Positions 14,864 through 21,099 of a stretch of 21,099 nucleotides of DNA are shown one piece after another (position 1 is the stretch's first letter; each line of letters opens with the position of its first letter). The notes beneath the pieces are model-generated. The model saw nothing but the letters and a program-made list of their open reading frames with translations, searched no databases and had not been told where the DNA came from. Made by a program: the position numbers and the translations under genes. The stretch covers positions 1 to 21,099 of the forward strand of contig DASZZV010000449.1 in the NCBI GenBank assembly GCA_035544835.1, in the 5' to 3' direction. Source of the stretch: DASZZV01 sp035544835 (GTDB taxonomy: Bacteria; Acidobacteriota; Thermoanaerobaculia; Gp7-AA8).

Positions 14864-15946
14864 ATGGCAACCTCCGGCCGAGGCGGGAAGTCCGCCACAC
14901 CTCCACCCGCGCCGCCCTCTTTGCCAATCCCGATTCCCATTCCTTTTCCGCCCATGGAGGCAAAGCGCGTCGAGAAGATTCCTCCGGCCGGACGGTGGCA
15001 GTTCGAACCGAAGTGGGACGGCTTCAGAGCCATCATCTTTCGTCACGACGACGAGGTGTACATCCAGTCCAAAGCGGGCCTTCCGCTGACTCGCTATTTC
15101 CCCGAGCTCGTGGCAGCGTTCCTTCAATTGGAGCAGAAGACCTTCGTACTCGATGGCGAGATCGTGATCTCCATTGCCGGCTCGCTGTCGTTCGACGATC
15201 TTCAGTTGCGCCTCCATCCGGCGAAGTCGCGAGTGGAAAAGCTATCAAAAGAAACACCGGCGCAGTACTTTGCGTTCGATCTCCTTTACAGACCAGTGTC
15301 GGGGCTCAAAGGGAAAGACATCCACGAGCTTCCGGTTCAGGACCGCCGTGCCGAACTGGAGGAGTTCTTCGAGAGTGTCCCTGCCGCCTCGCCGATGAAG
15401 CTCTCTCCGGCAACGACCGATCGCAATGCGGCCGTGGAATGGTTCGAGAACTACGGCAGCATGGGACTCGACGGCATCATCGGAAAACTCCTCGACGAGC
15501 CGTACCACTCCGGCGATCGCGAGGGGATGATCAAGGTCAAGCATCTCAAAGAAGCTGACTGCGTCGTGGGCGGTTTTCGCTACGGCACCGGAACCAAATC
15601 CATCAGCACTCTTCTCCTCGGTCTCTATGACGACGAGGGTGTTCTCAATCACATCGGACACTGTTCATCATTCAACGAGAAGGAGCGAAAGGAGCTCACG
15701 AAGAAACTACTCCCCCTGGCCGGACGTGGCGGCTTCACCGGCAGCTCGCCGGGAGGGCCGAGCCGCTGGTCTACGGAACGAAGCAGTGACTGGACGGCGG
15801 TCGAGCCGACTCTTGTCTGCGAGGTGCGCTACGACTACTTCAGCCAGGGACGATTCCGCCACGGCTCGAAGTTCCTGCGGTGGCGATCGGACAAGAATCC
15901 GGAGGCGTGCACCTACGATCAGGTGTCGACGAAGCGAAAACGCTAA
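14864..15946 (+). CDS. ligD: ATP-dependent DNA ligase, LigD type
   Basis: A 360-residue ATP-dependent ligase for double-strand break repair. After a proline-rich leader (11-30) comes the nucleotidyltransferase core: motif I EPKWDGFR with adenylated Lys50, LDGEIV, FAFDLLY, LDGIIGK and motif V MIKVKH. The OB-fold domain follows to the end, including VVGGFRYG and VCEVRYDYFSQGRFRH. It starts 3 bases after the stop of the polymerase gene, in the same frame, with no ribosome site of its own, so translation must be coupled or by read-through. There is no 3'-phosphoesterase domain in either product. Two LigD parts in Pol-Lig order without the PE module is the notable feature. Confidence 0.93.
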   Translation: MATSGRGGKSATPPPAPPSLPIPIPIPFPPMEAKRVEKIPPAGRWQFEPKWDGFRAIIFRHDDEVYIQSKAGLPLTRYFPELVAAFLQLEQKTFVLDGEIVISIAGSLSFDDLQLRLHPAKSRVEKLSKETPAQYFAFDLLYRPVSGLKGKDIHELPVQDRRAELEEFFESVPAASPMKLSPATTDRNAAVEWFENYGSMGLDGIIGKLLDEPYHSGDREGMIKVKHLKEADCVVGGFRYGTGTKSISTLLLGLYDDEGVLNHIGHCSSFNEKERKELTKKLLPLAGRGGFTGSSPGGPSRWSTERSSDWTAVEPTLVCEVRYDYFSQGRFRHGSKFLRWRSDKNPEACTYDQVSTKRKR

Positions 15947-15962
15947 AGGGCCAGCACCCCAA

Positions 15963-16080
15963 CCGAGGGGAGCGGGCGCCTCGCCCGCTCTGACCAGACG
16001 AAGATAGTAAGCGCCTCGCGCAGGTGACGGCTGGCCGCGCGATCGTTGCTTCGTGCGGGCGAGGCGCCCGCACCCCTCGG
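15963..16080. repeat. Paired GGGCGCCTCGCCC hairpins after the ligase gene
   Basis: Arms 15963-15988 and 16055-16080 are complementary except for one base. Each is itself a perfect hairpin: GAGCGGGCG-CCT-CGCCCGCTC (15970-15990) and GTGCGGGCG-AGG-CGCCCGCAC (16053-16073). Relatives lie at 13383-13408 and 13458-13474, so copies flank the ligD genes. The first hairpin could also help end the ligD transcript. Confidence 0.8.
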
Positions 16081-16170
16081 TCCGGAGGTTCATCAGCGCA
16101 GAAAGGGCTGGTGTGTAACTCCGCAACTCGACAAACTCGGCAACCCAATACCTACGTACAATCTCTCACC

Positions 16171-16968
16171 ATGACGAATCTGGAACTTCTCTTCGACCCG
16201 CGGCATCGCCCCGGTGCGATTCTGCTCGGGATCATCTTCATCGGCGCGGCGATCCTGGCGGTGCGCCTCGTTCGCTTCCTGGTCAATCGAGCAATCAGAC
16301 GCGATCAGGGTCGTCATCTCGATCGCACTGCAGCTCTGTTTCTGTCGCAGCTGGCAGAGATCGTCGTCTTCGTTCTCGTCATCGCACTCTATGCCACACT
16401 CGTTCCGCCTCTTCAGCATCTGGGCACCGCTCTCCTGGCCAGCGTCAGCATCCTCTCCATCGTCATCGGCTTCGCCGCGCAGAACACGCTGGGCAACATC
16501 ATCGCTGGCTTCATCATCCTTCTCTACCGCCCTTTCGAAGTGGGCGACGAGGTCGTCGTCAACGCGCCGACTGGAAAGGAAGTCGGGGTCGTGGAAACGT
16601 TGACGCTCGGTTACACAAGTCTCAAAACCGAAGACAACAGACACATCTTCGTTCCCAACAACATCATGGCTACGCAGGTGACCGTGAACCTGACCATGCA
16701 GGACCCGAGGGTCATGGCCAACATACCGGTGCGAATCGGCCCAGGCGAAGACATCGATCGTGCCCGGAGCGCTCTCCTGAAAATCGCCGGCGAAAACGCC
16801 GCGGTCCAGGAGGTCGTGAGCTGCCCGGTGACCGATTTACGAAAAGAGGGCACACAACTGACGCTCAAGGTCTACGCCGCCAGTCGCGTTTCCGCCAAAC
16901 AGGTCGAGTTCGAGCTGCTCGAAGCGACAAAGAAAACGTTCGATCGCGAGGGAATCGCTTTTGGATGA
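16171..16968 (+). CDS. MscS-family mechanosensitive channel
   Basis: A 265-residue inner-membrane channel that releases osmolytes on hypo-osmotic shock. Three membrane helices are predicted at about 16-38, 60-80 and 87-118. The pore-lining third helix and the following GFAAQNTLGNIIAGFIILLYRPF-type stretch (100-122) match the family, followed by the beta domain (VGDEVVV, NRHIFVPNNIM at 156-166) and an alpha/beta C-terminal part. A frame open further upstream to 16024 is rejected because it runs through the repeat region. No ribosome site precedes the ATG; TACAAT at 16157-16162 lies nine bases before it, which could suit a leaderless transcript. Confidence 0.88.
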   Translation: MTNLELLFDPRHRPGAILLGIIFIGAAILAVRLVRFLVNRAIRRDQGRHLDRTAALFLSQLAEIVVFVLVIALYATLVPPLQHLGTALLASVSILSIVIGFAAQNTLGNIIAGFIILLYRPFEVGDEVVVNAPTGKEVGVVETLTLGYTSLKTEDNRHIFVPNNIMATQVTVNLTMQDPRVMANIPVRIGPGEDIDRARSALLKIAGENAAVQEVVSCPVTDLRKEGTQLTLKVYAASRVSAKQVEFELLEATKKTFDREGIAFG

Positions 16969-16976
16969 AGCGAACG

Positions 16977-17323
16977 TTGTCATCCTGAGCAAGGGACAGC
17001 GTGCGCGCTGCCACTGAGAAAACAAACTGGGTGGGTGTCATCCCGAGCCGCAGCGAGGGATCTGGGCGGGGGCCTTAGACCCTTGGCCATCGAAAATGTG
17101 CGAGCACCACGATGGAAGGGCCCCCGCCCAGATCCCTCGCTGCGGCTCGGGATGACACATCAGGGAACCCGCGTAAATACAGGGAGTTTCTTAGAAGCGA
17201 AGGATCTTTGGCGACATCACCGCGGTGTTGATTGACGATCCCGCGCGTGTCACCAAAGATCCTTCGGTCGCACTCACTCCTTCCTGGTTCGTCGCCTTCG
17301 CGCGCGCTTCCTCAGGATGACAA
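16977..17323. repeat. Composite palindromic repeat, copy R2 (complete)
   Basis: The 405-base gap 16969-17373 has no gene. It is a complete 347-base composite element with perfect 13-bp terminal inverted repeats TTGTCATCCTGAG (16977-16989) and CTCAGGATGACAA (17311-17323). Inside are a perfect 40-bp inverted repeat (17035-17074 with 17119-17158), nearly identical to R1, and a second hairpin with GAAGGATCTTTGG arms (17199-17211 with 17253-17265). Confidence 0.9.
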
Positions 17324-17373
17324 GCCGCTGTCCGGTAGTGAATAACCGTGGCCACGATTTGTTCTAACGCGCG

Positions 17374-18762
17374 ATGAAACGACTCTTCGCGCTTCTTCTT
17401 GTCGCTCCCCTGCTGGCCTCCTCCCTTGTCGCTGCTTCTCTGGAGATCACGCAGAAACCGCGCGGCCTCATCCATGGCATTCTGCAGATTCCGGTCGATG
17501 CCTCTTCGGACGTGGCGCGAGTCGAGCTGTTGATCAACGGGATCAAGGAGGACGAGAAATCGGGACGCGCCATGGTTTTTTCCGTTCCTGTTGGCAACTA
17601 CATCCGGCGGCTGCGGTTGCGAGCGGTTGGCTATGACTCGGCCAACAGGATTGTGGCCGAGGACGAGATGGTCGTGAACGATCCTCAGCCGCCGTTTCGC
17701 GTTCACCTTCAGGCGCCGGGCGCGCTTTCGAAGGCCGCTGCCACGGCAGAGCTGATTGCCACCGTGACCGCCGGCAGCGACGAACGAGTCGAAGGCGTCG
17801 ATTTCTTTGTGGGAGAAGAGAAGATCGGCACGGCCCCTCAGCCTCCCTATCACGCCACGTTCAATCCCTCTCTCTTCAAAGACGCCCCGTATGCGCGTGC
17901 TACGGCGCGGGCGGCAGGCGGCCTGGAGGCGAACGATATTCATTTCTGGACCTCCAACCCGACCGAACAAGTCGACGTCGTGATGCAGCAGATCCCGGTC
18001 ACCGTAAAGTCCGCTGAGCCGCTGCGTCAGGAAGACCTAACTCTGATCGACTCCGGAAAGCCGCGGGCGATTCAATCCGTAGTACGCGCCTCGGAAAAGC
18101 CGCTTCGGCTCATCGTCCTCATCGACTCCTCGGAAAGCATGCTCAAGGAGCTGCCTGTCGTGCGGCAGGCCGTGCGCCAATTCGCCCGCAGCGTGCTCGG
18201 GCCGAACGATCAGCTGGCCGTGGTGAAATTCAGCCAACAGGCCTTCTGGCTCACACCATTCACCGCCGATCTCAAGACCATCGACGACTCGCTCAATCGC
18301 CTGCAGGCACGGGGAGAGACCCATCTCTACGACACCGTCATCGAAATGATGTTCGAGCTGCAGAAGCAGCCCGGACGCAAGGCCCTGGTCATCCTTACCG
18401 ATGGCATCGACCAGGGAAGCACCTTTACTCTCGACAACCTCGTTCATTACGCCCGCTACTCGGGCATTCCGATCTACCCGATCGTGAAAAACCAGATGCT
18501 GTCGAGAATGATGCACTTTCCCTTTGTGAGACTCCGTGCCGCGAAGTTCGCCGAGACAGCGCAGGAGTCGGGCGCCACGTACTTCATCATTCAGAACGAG
18601 TCGGAGCTGCCGGCGGTCTACTCGAAGATTCGCGACGAACTGGCCCAGCAGTACATCCTCTCCTTTCAATCCGAGTCCGACGGTCGCGACGTCTGGCATC
18701 CTCTGGCCCTGGAATGGTCGAAGAAAGGCGAGATCCGTACTCCGCGCGGCTACTTTCCGTGA
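17374..18762 (+). CDS. Secreted VWA-domain protein, acidobacterial type
   Basis: A 462-residue exported protein. The signal peptide is about 1-21 (MKRLFALLLVAPLLASSLVA). A beta-rich Ig/CARDB-like part (about 25-205) precedes the von Willebrand factor A domain (about 243-420). The MIDAS site is DSSES (251-255), with a threonine in GETHLYD (Thr316) and LTDGID (Asp343), so metal binding should be intact. The C-terminal QQYILSF and PRGYF motifs fit the VWFA-related proteins common in Acidobacteria, which supports the phylum call. The role is unknown, probably adhesion or complex scaffolding in the periplasm. No ribosome site is visible before the ATG. The gene is flanked on both sides by composite repeats R2 and R3. 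Confidence 0.9.
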   Translation: MKRLFALLLVAPLLASSLVAASLEITQKPRGLIHGILQIPVDASSDVARVELLINGIKEDEKSGRAMVFSVPVGNYIRRLRLRAVGYDSANRIVAEDEMVVNDPQPPFRVHLQAPGALSKAAATAELIATVTAGSDERVEGVDFFVGEEKIGTAPQPPYHATFNPSLFKDAPYARATARAAGGLEANDIHFWTSNPTEQVDVVMQQIPVTVKSAEPLRQEDLTLIDSGKPRAIQSVVRASEKPLRLIVLIDSSESMLKELPVVRQAVRQFARSVLGPNDQLAVVKFSQQAFWLTPFTADLKTIDDSLNRLQARGETHLYDTVIEMMFELQKQPGRKALVILTDGIDQGSTFTLDNLVHYARYSGIPIYPIVKNQMLSRMMHFPFVRLRAAKFAETAQESGATYFIIQNESELPAVYSKIRDELAQQYILSFQSESDGRDVWHPLALEWSKKGEIRTPRGYFP

Positions 18763-18801
18763 ACACAGACCGCGGCAAGGAGCCTGCGCGGCAGAACGGA
18801 G

Positions 18802-19112
18802 TGTCATCCTGAGCGATGGACCGCGTGCGCGGCGTCTGAGTGAAAGAAACCAGGGTGTCATCCCGAGCGTCGAGCGAGGGATCTGGGAGGGGGCCTTGCG
18901 GTGTGGAGTCTTGGAGCGGTCTTACGATTGTGCCAGGCGCCGAAGGGTCGAGTCCCCCGCCCAGATCCCTCGCTCGACGCTCGGGATGACACCTCCGCAA
19001 ACCGGCCTAAATACTGGAAGTTTCTTAGAAGCGTCGCGCGAAGGATCTTTGGTGACATGGCAGGATCTCGCGGAGTCACCAGAGATCCTTCGCGCGACAC
19101 TCAGGACGACAA
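18802..19112. repeat. Composite palindromic repeat, copy R3 (diverged)
   Basis: The 400-base gap 18763-19162 has no gene and is mostly this element. Termini are TGTCATCCTGAG (18802-18813) and CTCAGGACGACAA (19100-19112). First inverted repeat: 18855-18895 with 18954-18992. Second: 24-base arms 19033-19056 and 19075-19098 with one difference that leaves a G-U pair in RNA. Sequence is about as long as R2 but clearly diverged, while the arms stay complementary. Confidence 0.85.
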
Positions 19113-19162
19113 GCCCCTCTTGAACGCGCCAGACTCCTTGGATTTCGAAGGCGGCATGTGAT

Positions 19163-20356
19163 GTGAACCTCTCCCGGCTGTCCATGAACAAGCACTCCAT
19201 GCTGCCGAAGGTCCGCGCCCATCCCTGGTACGTCTCAGGGTTGCTAGTACGCGGCGAAGCGGTATTCCGCTGGGGCGCCCGCTGCCTCGTCTTTTTCATG
19301 GTTGCGGGCTGGAGCTGGACCGTGGTCGAGGACTACCAGGAGGACCGCAGTCATCCCGAAACCGCCAGCACCCCCGGCGGCGCCAGATCTGCGATCCCCG
19401 CTGTTCCTGCAGTTGCGGCTACCCGCGCCGTCACCTCGGCCGTTCTCGACCGTCGCACCCCCACGACCGCATTCATAGATGACGCCATGCTGTCGTTTGT
19501 TCTTCAGCAGAAGGGACAAAGCGGAAAGCTGAAAGCGATCATCCGGACGCCGGGGGACGAGATCGCCAGAGGGAACGACAAGGGGCTCACCGCGGAGCTC
19601 TCCCAGGGCGGAAAGACGACGTCATCGCCAAACTTCACCGTGCCCGACGAACCGGGTATTTACAAGCTTGCCGTCGCCCTGGGGCAGACCCGCCGCGAGA
19701 TCGAGGGACTCAACGTAGTCAGCCTCGTTCCCTTCGCCGAGAAAAAAGGTGGCCGCATCGGCCTCTACTACCTCGGGAGCTGGCCTTTTGAACGAGGGGG
19801 ACAGCCCAAGACGGCGGCCTACAGCAACCCCGAGGGCTTCATTGAAATCACCCCACAAAATGCCGGCACGCCCGTTTCCGAGCATTTCAAGTTTCGCGAT
19901 TTCCTGACCAAAGATCAGCCCAATGTCTGGCCTAAGTATCTGCTTCTCCAGCCGAAGCTCGTCGACAAGCTCGAGCTGGTCATCGAGGAATTACAGCGAG
20001 AGGGTCATCCCGTCAGAAACATGCACATCATGAGCGGTTTCCGAACGCCGAATTACAACGTCAGCGGTGGAAACACGGGAGGTCGAGCCAGTCTCAGCCG
20101 GCATATGTACGGAGACGCCTCCGATGTGTTCGTCGACAACGATGGCAACGGAGCGATGGACGATCTCAATCACGACGGGCGTGTGGACGTCCGCGACGCC
20201 GAGGTGATTCTCGGCGCGGCAGAAATGGTTGAGAGGCGCTATCCGGCGCTCGTGGGCGGCGTGGGTGTCTACGCAGCATGTTGCGGTCACGGGCCATTCA
20301 CGCATATCGACACCCGTGGTTATCGAGCGCGCTGGAGAGGTTTTGGCAATGGATGA
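19163..20356 (+). CDS. Membrane-anchored M15/DUF882-like peptidase domain protein with EF-hand-like loops
   Basis: A 397-residue protein. One membrane segment (about 38-55) acts as a signal anchor, followed by an Ala/Pro-rich linker (about 62-95). A middle beta-rich part (about 105-225) precedes the peptidase-like domain (about 240-397). Zinc residues: SGFRTPNYN at 291-299, SRHMYGDASDVF at 312-323 with His314 and Asp321, and THID with His381. Between them sits DxDxNGxMDD and DLNHDGRVDVRD (334-345), the spacing of dockerin/EF-hand calcium loops. The likely site is the periplasmic face, acting on cell-wall peptides. Start is GTG at 19163 with GAAGGCGG eight bases ahead; ATGs at 19184 and 19199 are alternatives. 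Confidence 0.8.
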   Translation: MNLSRLSMNKHSMLPKVRAHPWYVSGLLVRGEAVFRWGARCLVFFMVAGWSWTVVEDYQEDRSHPETASTPGGARSAIPAVPAVAATRAVTSAVLDRRTPTTAFIDDAMLSFVLQQKGQSGKLKAIIRTPGDEIARGNDKGLTAELSQGGKTTSSPNFTVPDEPGIYKLAVALGQTRREIEGLNVVSLVPFAEKKGGRIGLYYLGSWPFERGGQPKTAAYSNPEGFIEITPQNAGTPVSEHFKFRDFLTKDQPNVWPKYLLLQPKLVDKLELVIEELQREGHPVRNMHIMSGFRTPNYNVSGGNTGGRASLSRHMYGDASDVFVDNDGNGAMDDLNHDGRVDVRDAEVILGAAEMVERRYPALVGGVGVYAACCGHGPFTHIDTRGYRARWRGFGNG

Positions 20357-20400
20357 CGTGAGACTGAGACTAGTCGGTTTATAGAAGGAGGCACAAGAAA

Positions 20401-20829
20401 GTGGAAGTCACTTGTACGAATTGCGGAACTGAAAAGAAAACAGCCGAAGCGGTCTGCACGAAGTGCGGCTCCCTGGGCCCGGACGAGCATCGTGGGGGCT
20501 CGCGGAATACGGTCCGCGATGAAGATCTGGAGCCTTATATCGCTCTGCGGTATATCGCCAAGCTGTTCAAAGTGCTGGCAGTTCTGATGTTCGTGATGAT
20601 GGTCGCCGAGATCGTCACAGGACTCATGACGGCCGGTTTATCAGCTTTGCGGACTCTCCTGAGCGAAACCACCCAGCTTCTGGTCTTCTCCGGACTCATG
20701 TGGGGAGCGGGGGACCTGGCCATCCTGCTCATCGACGCCGGACACGACTTGCGCGTCGCCCGCATCCTTCTGGGCCGCATCAACGCCAGGCTCCATGAGA
20801 CAGGGCCCGGCGAGAGCAAAGCCCCTTGA
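20401..20829 (+). CDS. Zinc-ribbon membrane protein
   Basis: A 142-residue protein with an N-terminal zinc ribbon (Cys5, Cys8, Cys19, Cys22: TCTNCG and VCTKCGS). It is followed by two hydrophobic segments at about 51-78 and 90-111 and a charged tail. Start is GTG at 20401 with a strong AAGGAGG at 20385-20391, nine bases ahead. It lies 44 bases after the M15-like gene on the same strand and may be co-transcribed. The function is unknown; such proteins are often hypothetical membrane sensors or assembly factors. I cannot name the family. Confidence 0.8.
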   Translation: MEVTCTNCGTEKKTAEAVCTKCGSLGPDEHRGGSRNTVRDEDLEPYIALRYIAKLFKVLAVLMFVMMVAEIVTGLMTAGLSALRTLLSETTQLLVFSGLMWGAGDLAILLIDAGHDLRVARILLGRINARLHETGPGESKAP

Positions 20830-20848
20830 CAAGGTGCATTGAAAACTT

Positions 20849-20873
20849 CAGGGGCGCGCTGGTCGCGCCCCTG
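20849..20873 (+). terminator. Hairpin after the zinc-ribbon gene
   Basis: A perfect 10-bp stem CAGGGGCGCG / CGCGCCCCTG with loop CTGGT lies 19 bases after the stop. There is no T-run after it, so factor-independent termination would be weak. Confidence 0.5.
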
Positions 20874-20887
20874 GGGTTCCAGTGCTC

Positions 20888-21037
20888 CTTCTAGCTACTA
20901 GCTTCTAGCTTCTAGCTTCTAGCTAAAACCTAAGAGCCCAGGGATTAACGCCGGCAGCTAGAAGCTAGAAGCTAAAAAGCTAGAAGCTAGAAGCTAGAAG
21001 CTAGAAGCTAGAAGCTAGAAGCTAGAAGCCAGAAGCT
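20888..21037. repeat. Heptanucleotide repeat arrays in inverted orientation
   Basis: TTCTAGC units on the plus strand (20888-20924) face TAGAAGC units (20956-21037), separated by 31 bases. The 7-base period is GCTAGAA, with interruptions such as AAAAAGC and a terminal variant GCCAGAA. The two arrays are complementary and can form a long hairpin. The same unit occurs at 7839-7873. Confidence 0.85.
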
Positions 21038-21044
21038 GCAGCTC

Positions 21045-21098
21045 CTACCCGCTTCTATGAACCATGACCACCGCTCGATTCATCAGGTCGCGGAAGTC
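21045..21098 (-). CDS. Possible 3' end of a minus-strand gene cut by the window edge
   Basis: On the minus strand the last bases read DFRDLMNRAVVMVHRSG and a TAG stop at 21045-21047. The reading frame is open to the edge and its composition is protein-like. Only 17 residues are visible, so the call is tentative and no family can be named. If real, it is convergent with the zinc-ribbon gene across the heptamer arrays. Confidence 0.35.
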   Translation of the reverse strand, partial: DFRDLMNRAVVMVHRSG

Positions 21099-21099
21099 G

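Noticed and set aside
16024..16170. Longer N-terminus for the MscS channel
   Set aside because: The extension is translated from the GGGCGCCTCGCCC repeat and adds no membrane segment; family-like sequence begins after the ATG at 16171.
20888..21037. CRISPR array
   Set aside because: The unit is a 7-base tandem repeat without unique spacers, and no cas genes are near.

Overview
The window looks like a chromosomal segment of an Acidobacteriota-type bacterium: moderately high GC, no plasmid or phage genes, and a secreted VWA protein of the kind that is abundant in Acidobacteria. The phylum call is an inference from gene content and repeat style, not a phylogeny. No rRNA, tRNA, transposase or CRISPR array was seen.

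Layout. (1) 1-589: repeats only. (2) 614-3604: dapA, dapD and a class I/II aminotransferase, a lysine / meso-diaminopimelate operon of the succinylase branch. (3) 3605-3824: large imperfect inverted repeat. (4) 3825-5366: GT2 glycosyltransferase and secreted DUF547 protein, closed by a clear terminator at 5413-5447. (5) 5495-6859: radical SAM protein of unassigned subfamily, convergent with a nucleoside hydrolase (7010-7807, minus). (6) 7921-9228: tight three-gene cluster of a CxxC/CxxC mini-protein, an IscU/NifU-like domain fused to pentapeptide repeats, and a DUF427 protein. (7) 9280-12564: a beta-lactamase-fold serine hydrolase overlapping an M15-type metallopeptidase, convergent with a PafA/Dop-like carboxylate-amine ligase; a conserved hypothetical gene (12773) diverges from the ligase. 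(8) 13898-15946: LigD polymerase and LigD ligase in one reading frame, separated only by TAA-CCG. (9) 16171-16968: MscS-type channel. (10) 17374-18762: VWA protein; 19163-20356: membrane-anchored M15-like protein with EF-hand-like loops; 20401-20829: zinc-ribbon membrane protein. (11) The right edge holds heptanucleotide arrays and perhaps the 3' end of a minus-strand gene.

Intergenic DNA is unusually rich in palindromic repeats of several families. The largest is a composite element of about 310-350 bp with terminal inverted repeats, present three times (1-570 interrupted, 16977-17323, 18802-19112). Short hairpins near ligD keep pairing through compensatory changes. A TTTCGAA-rich inverted repeat lies at both convergent gene ends, and TAGAAGC heptamer arrays occur at two places.

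The best candidates for undescribed biology are the IscU-like/pentapeptide fusion, whose third cluster-ligand cysteine appears replaced by tyrosine, with its zinc-ribbon and DUF427 partners; and the apparently cytoplasmic peptide-editing set of serine hydrolase, M15 peptidase and PafA-like ligase.
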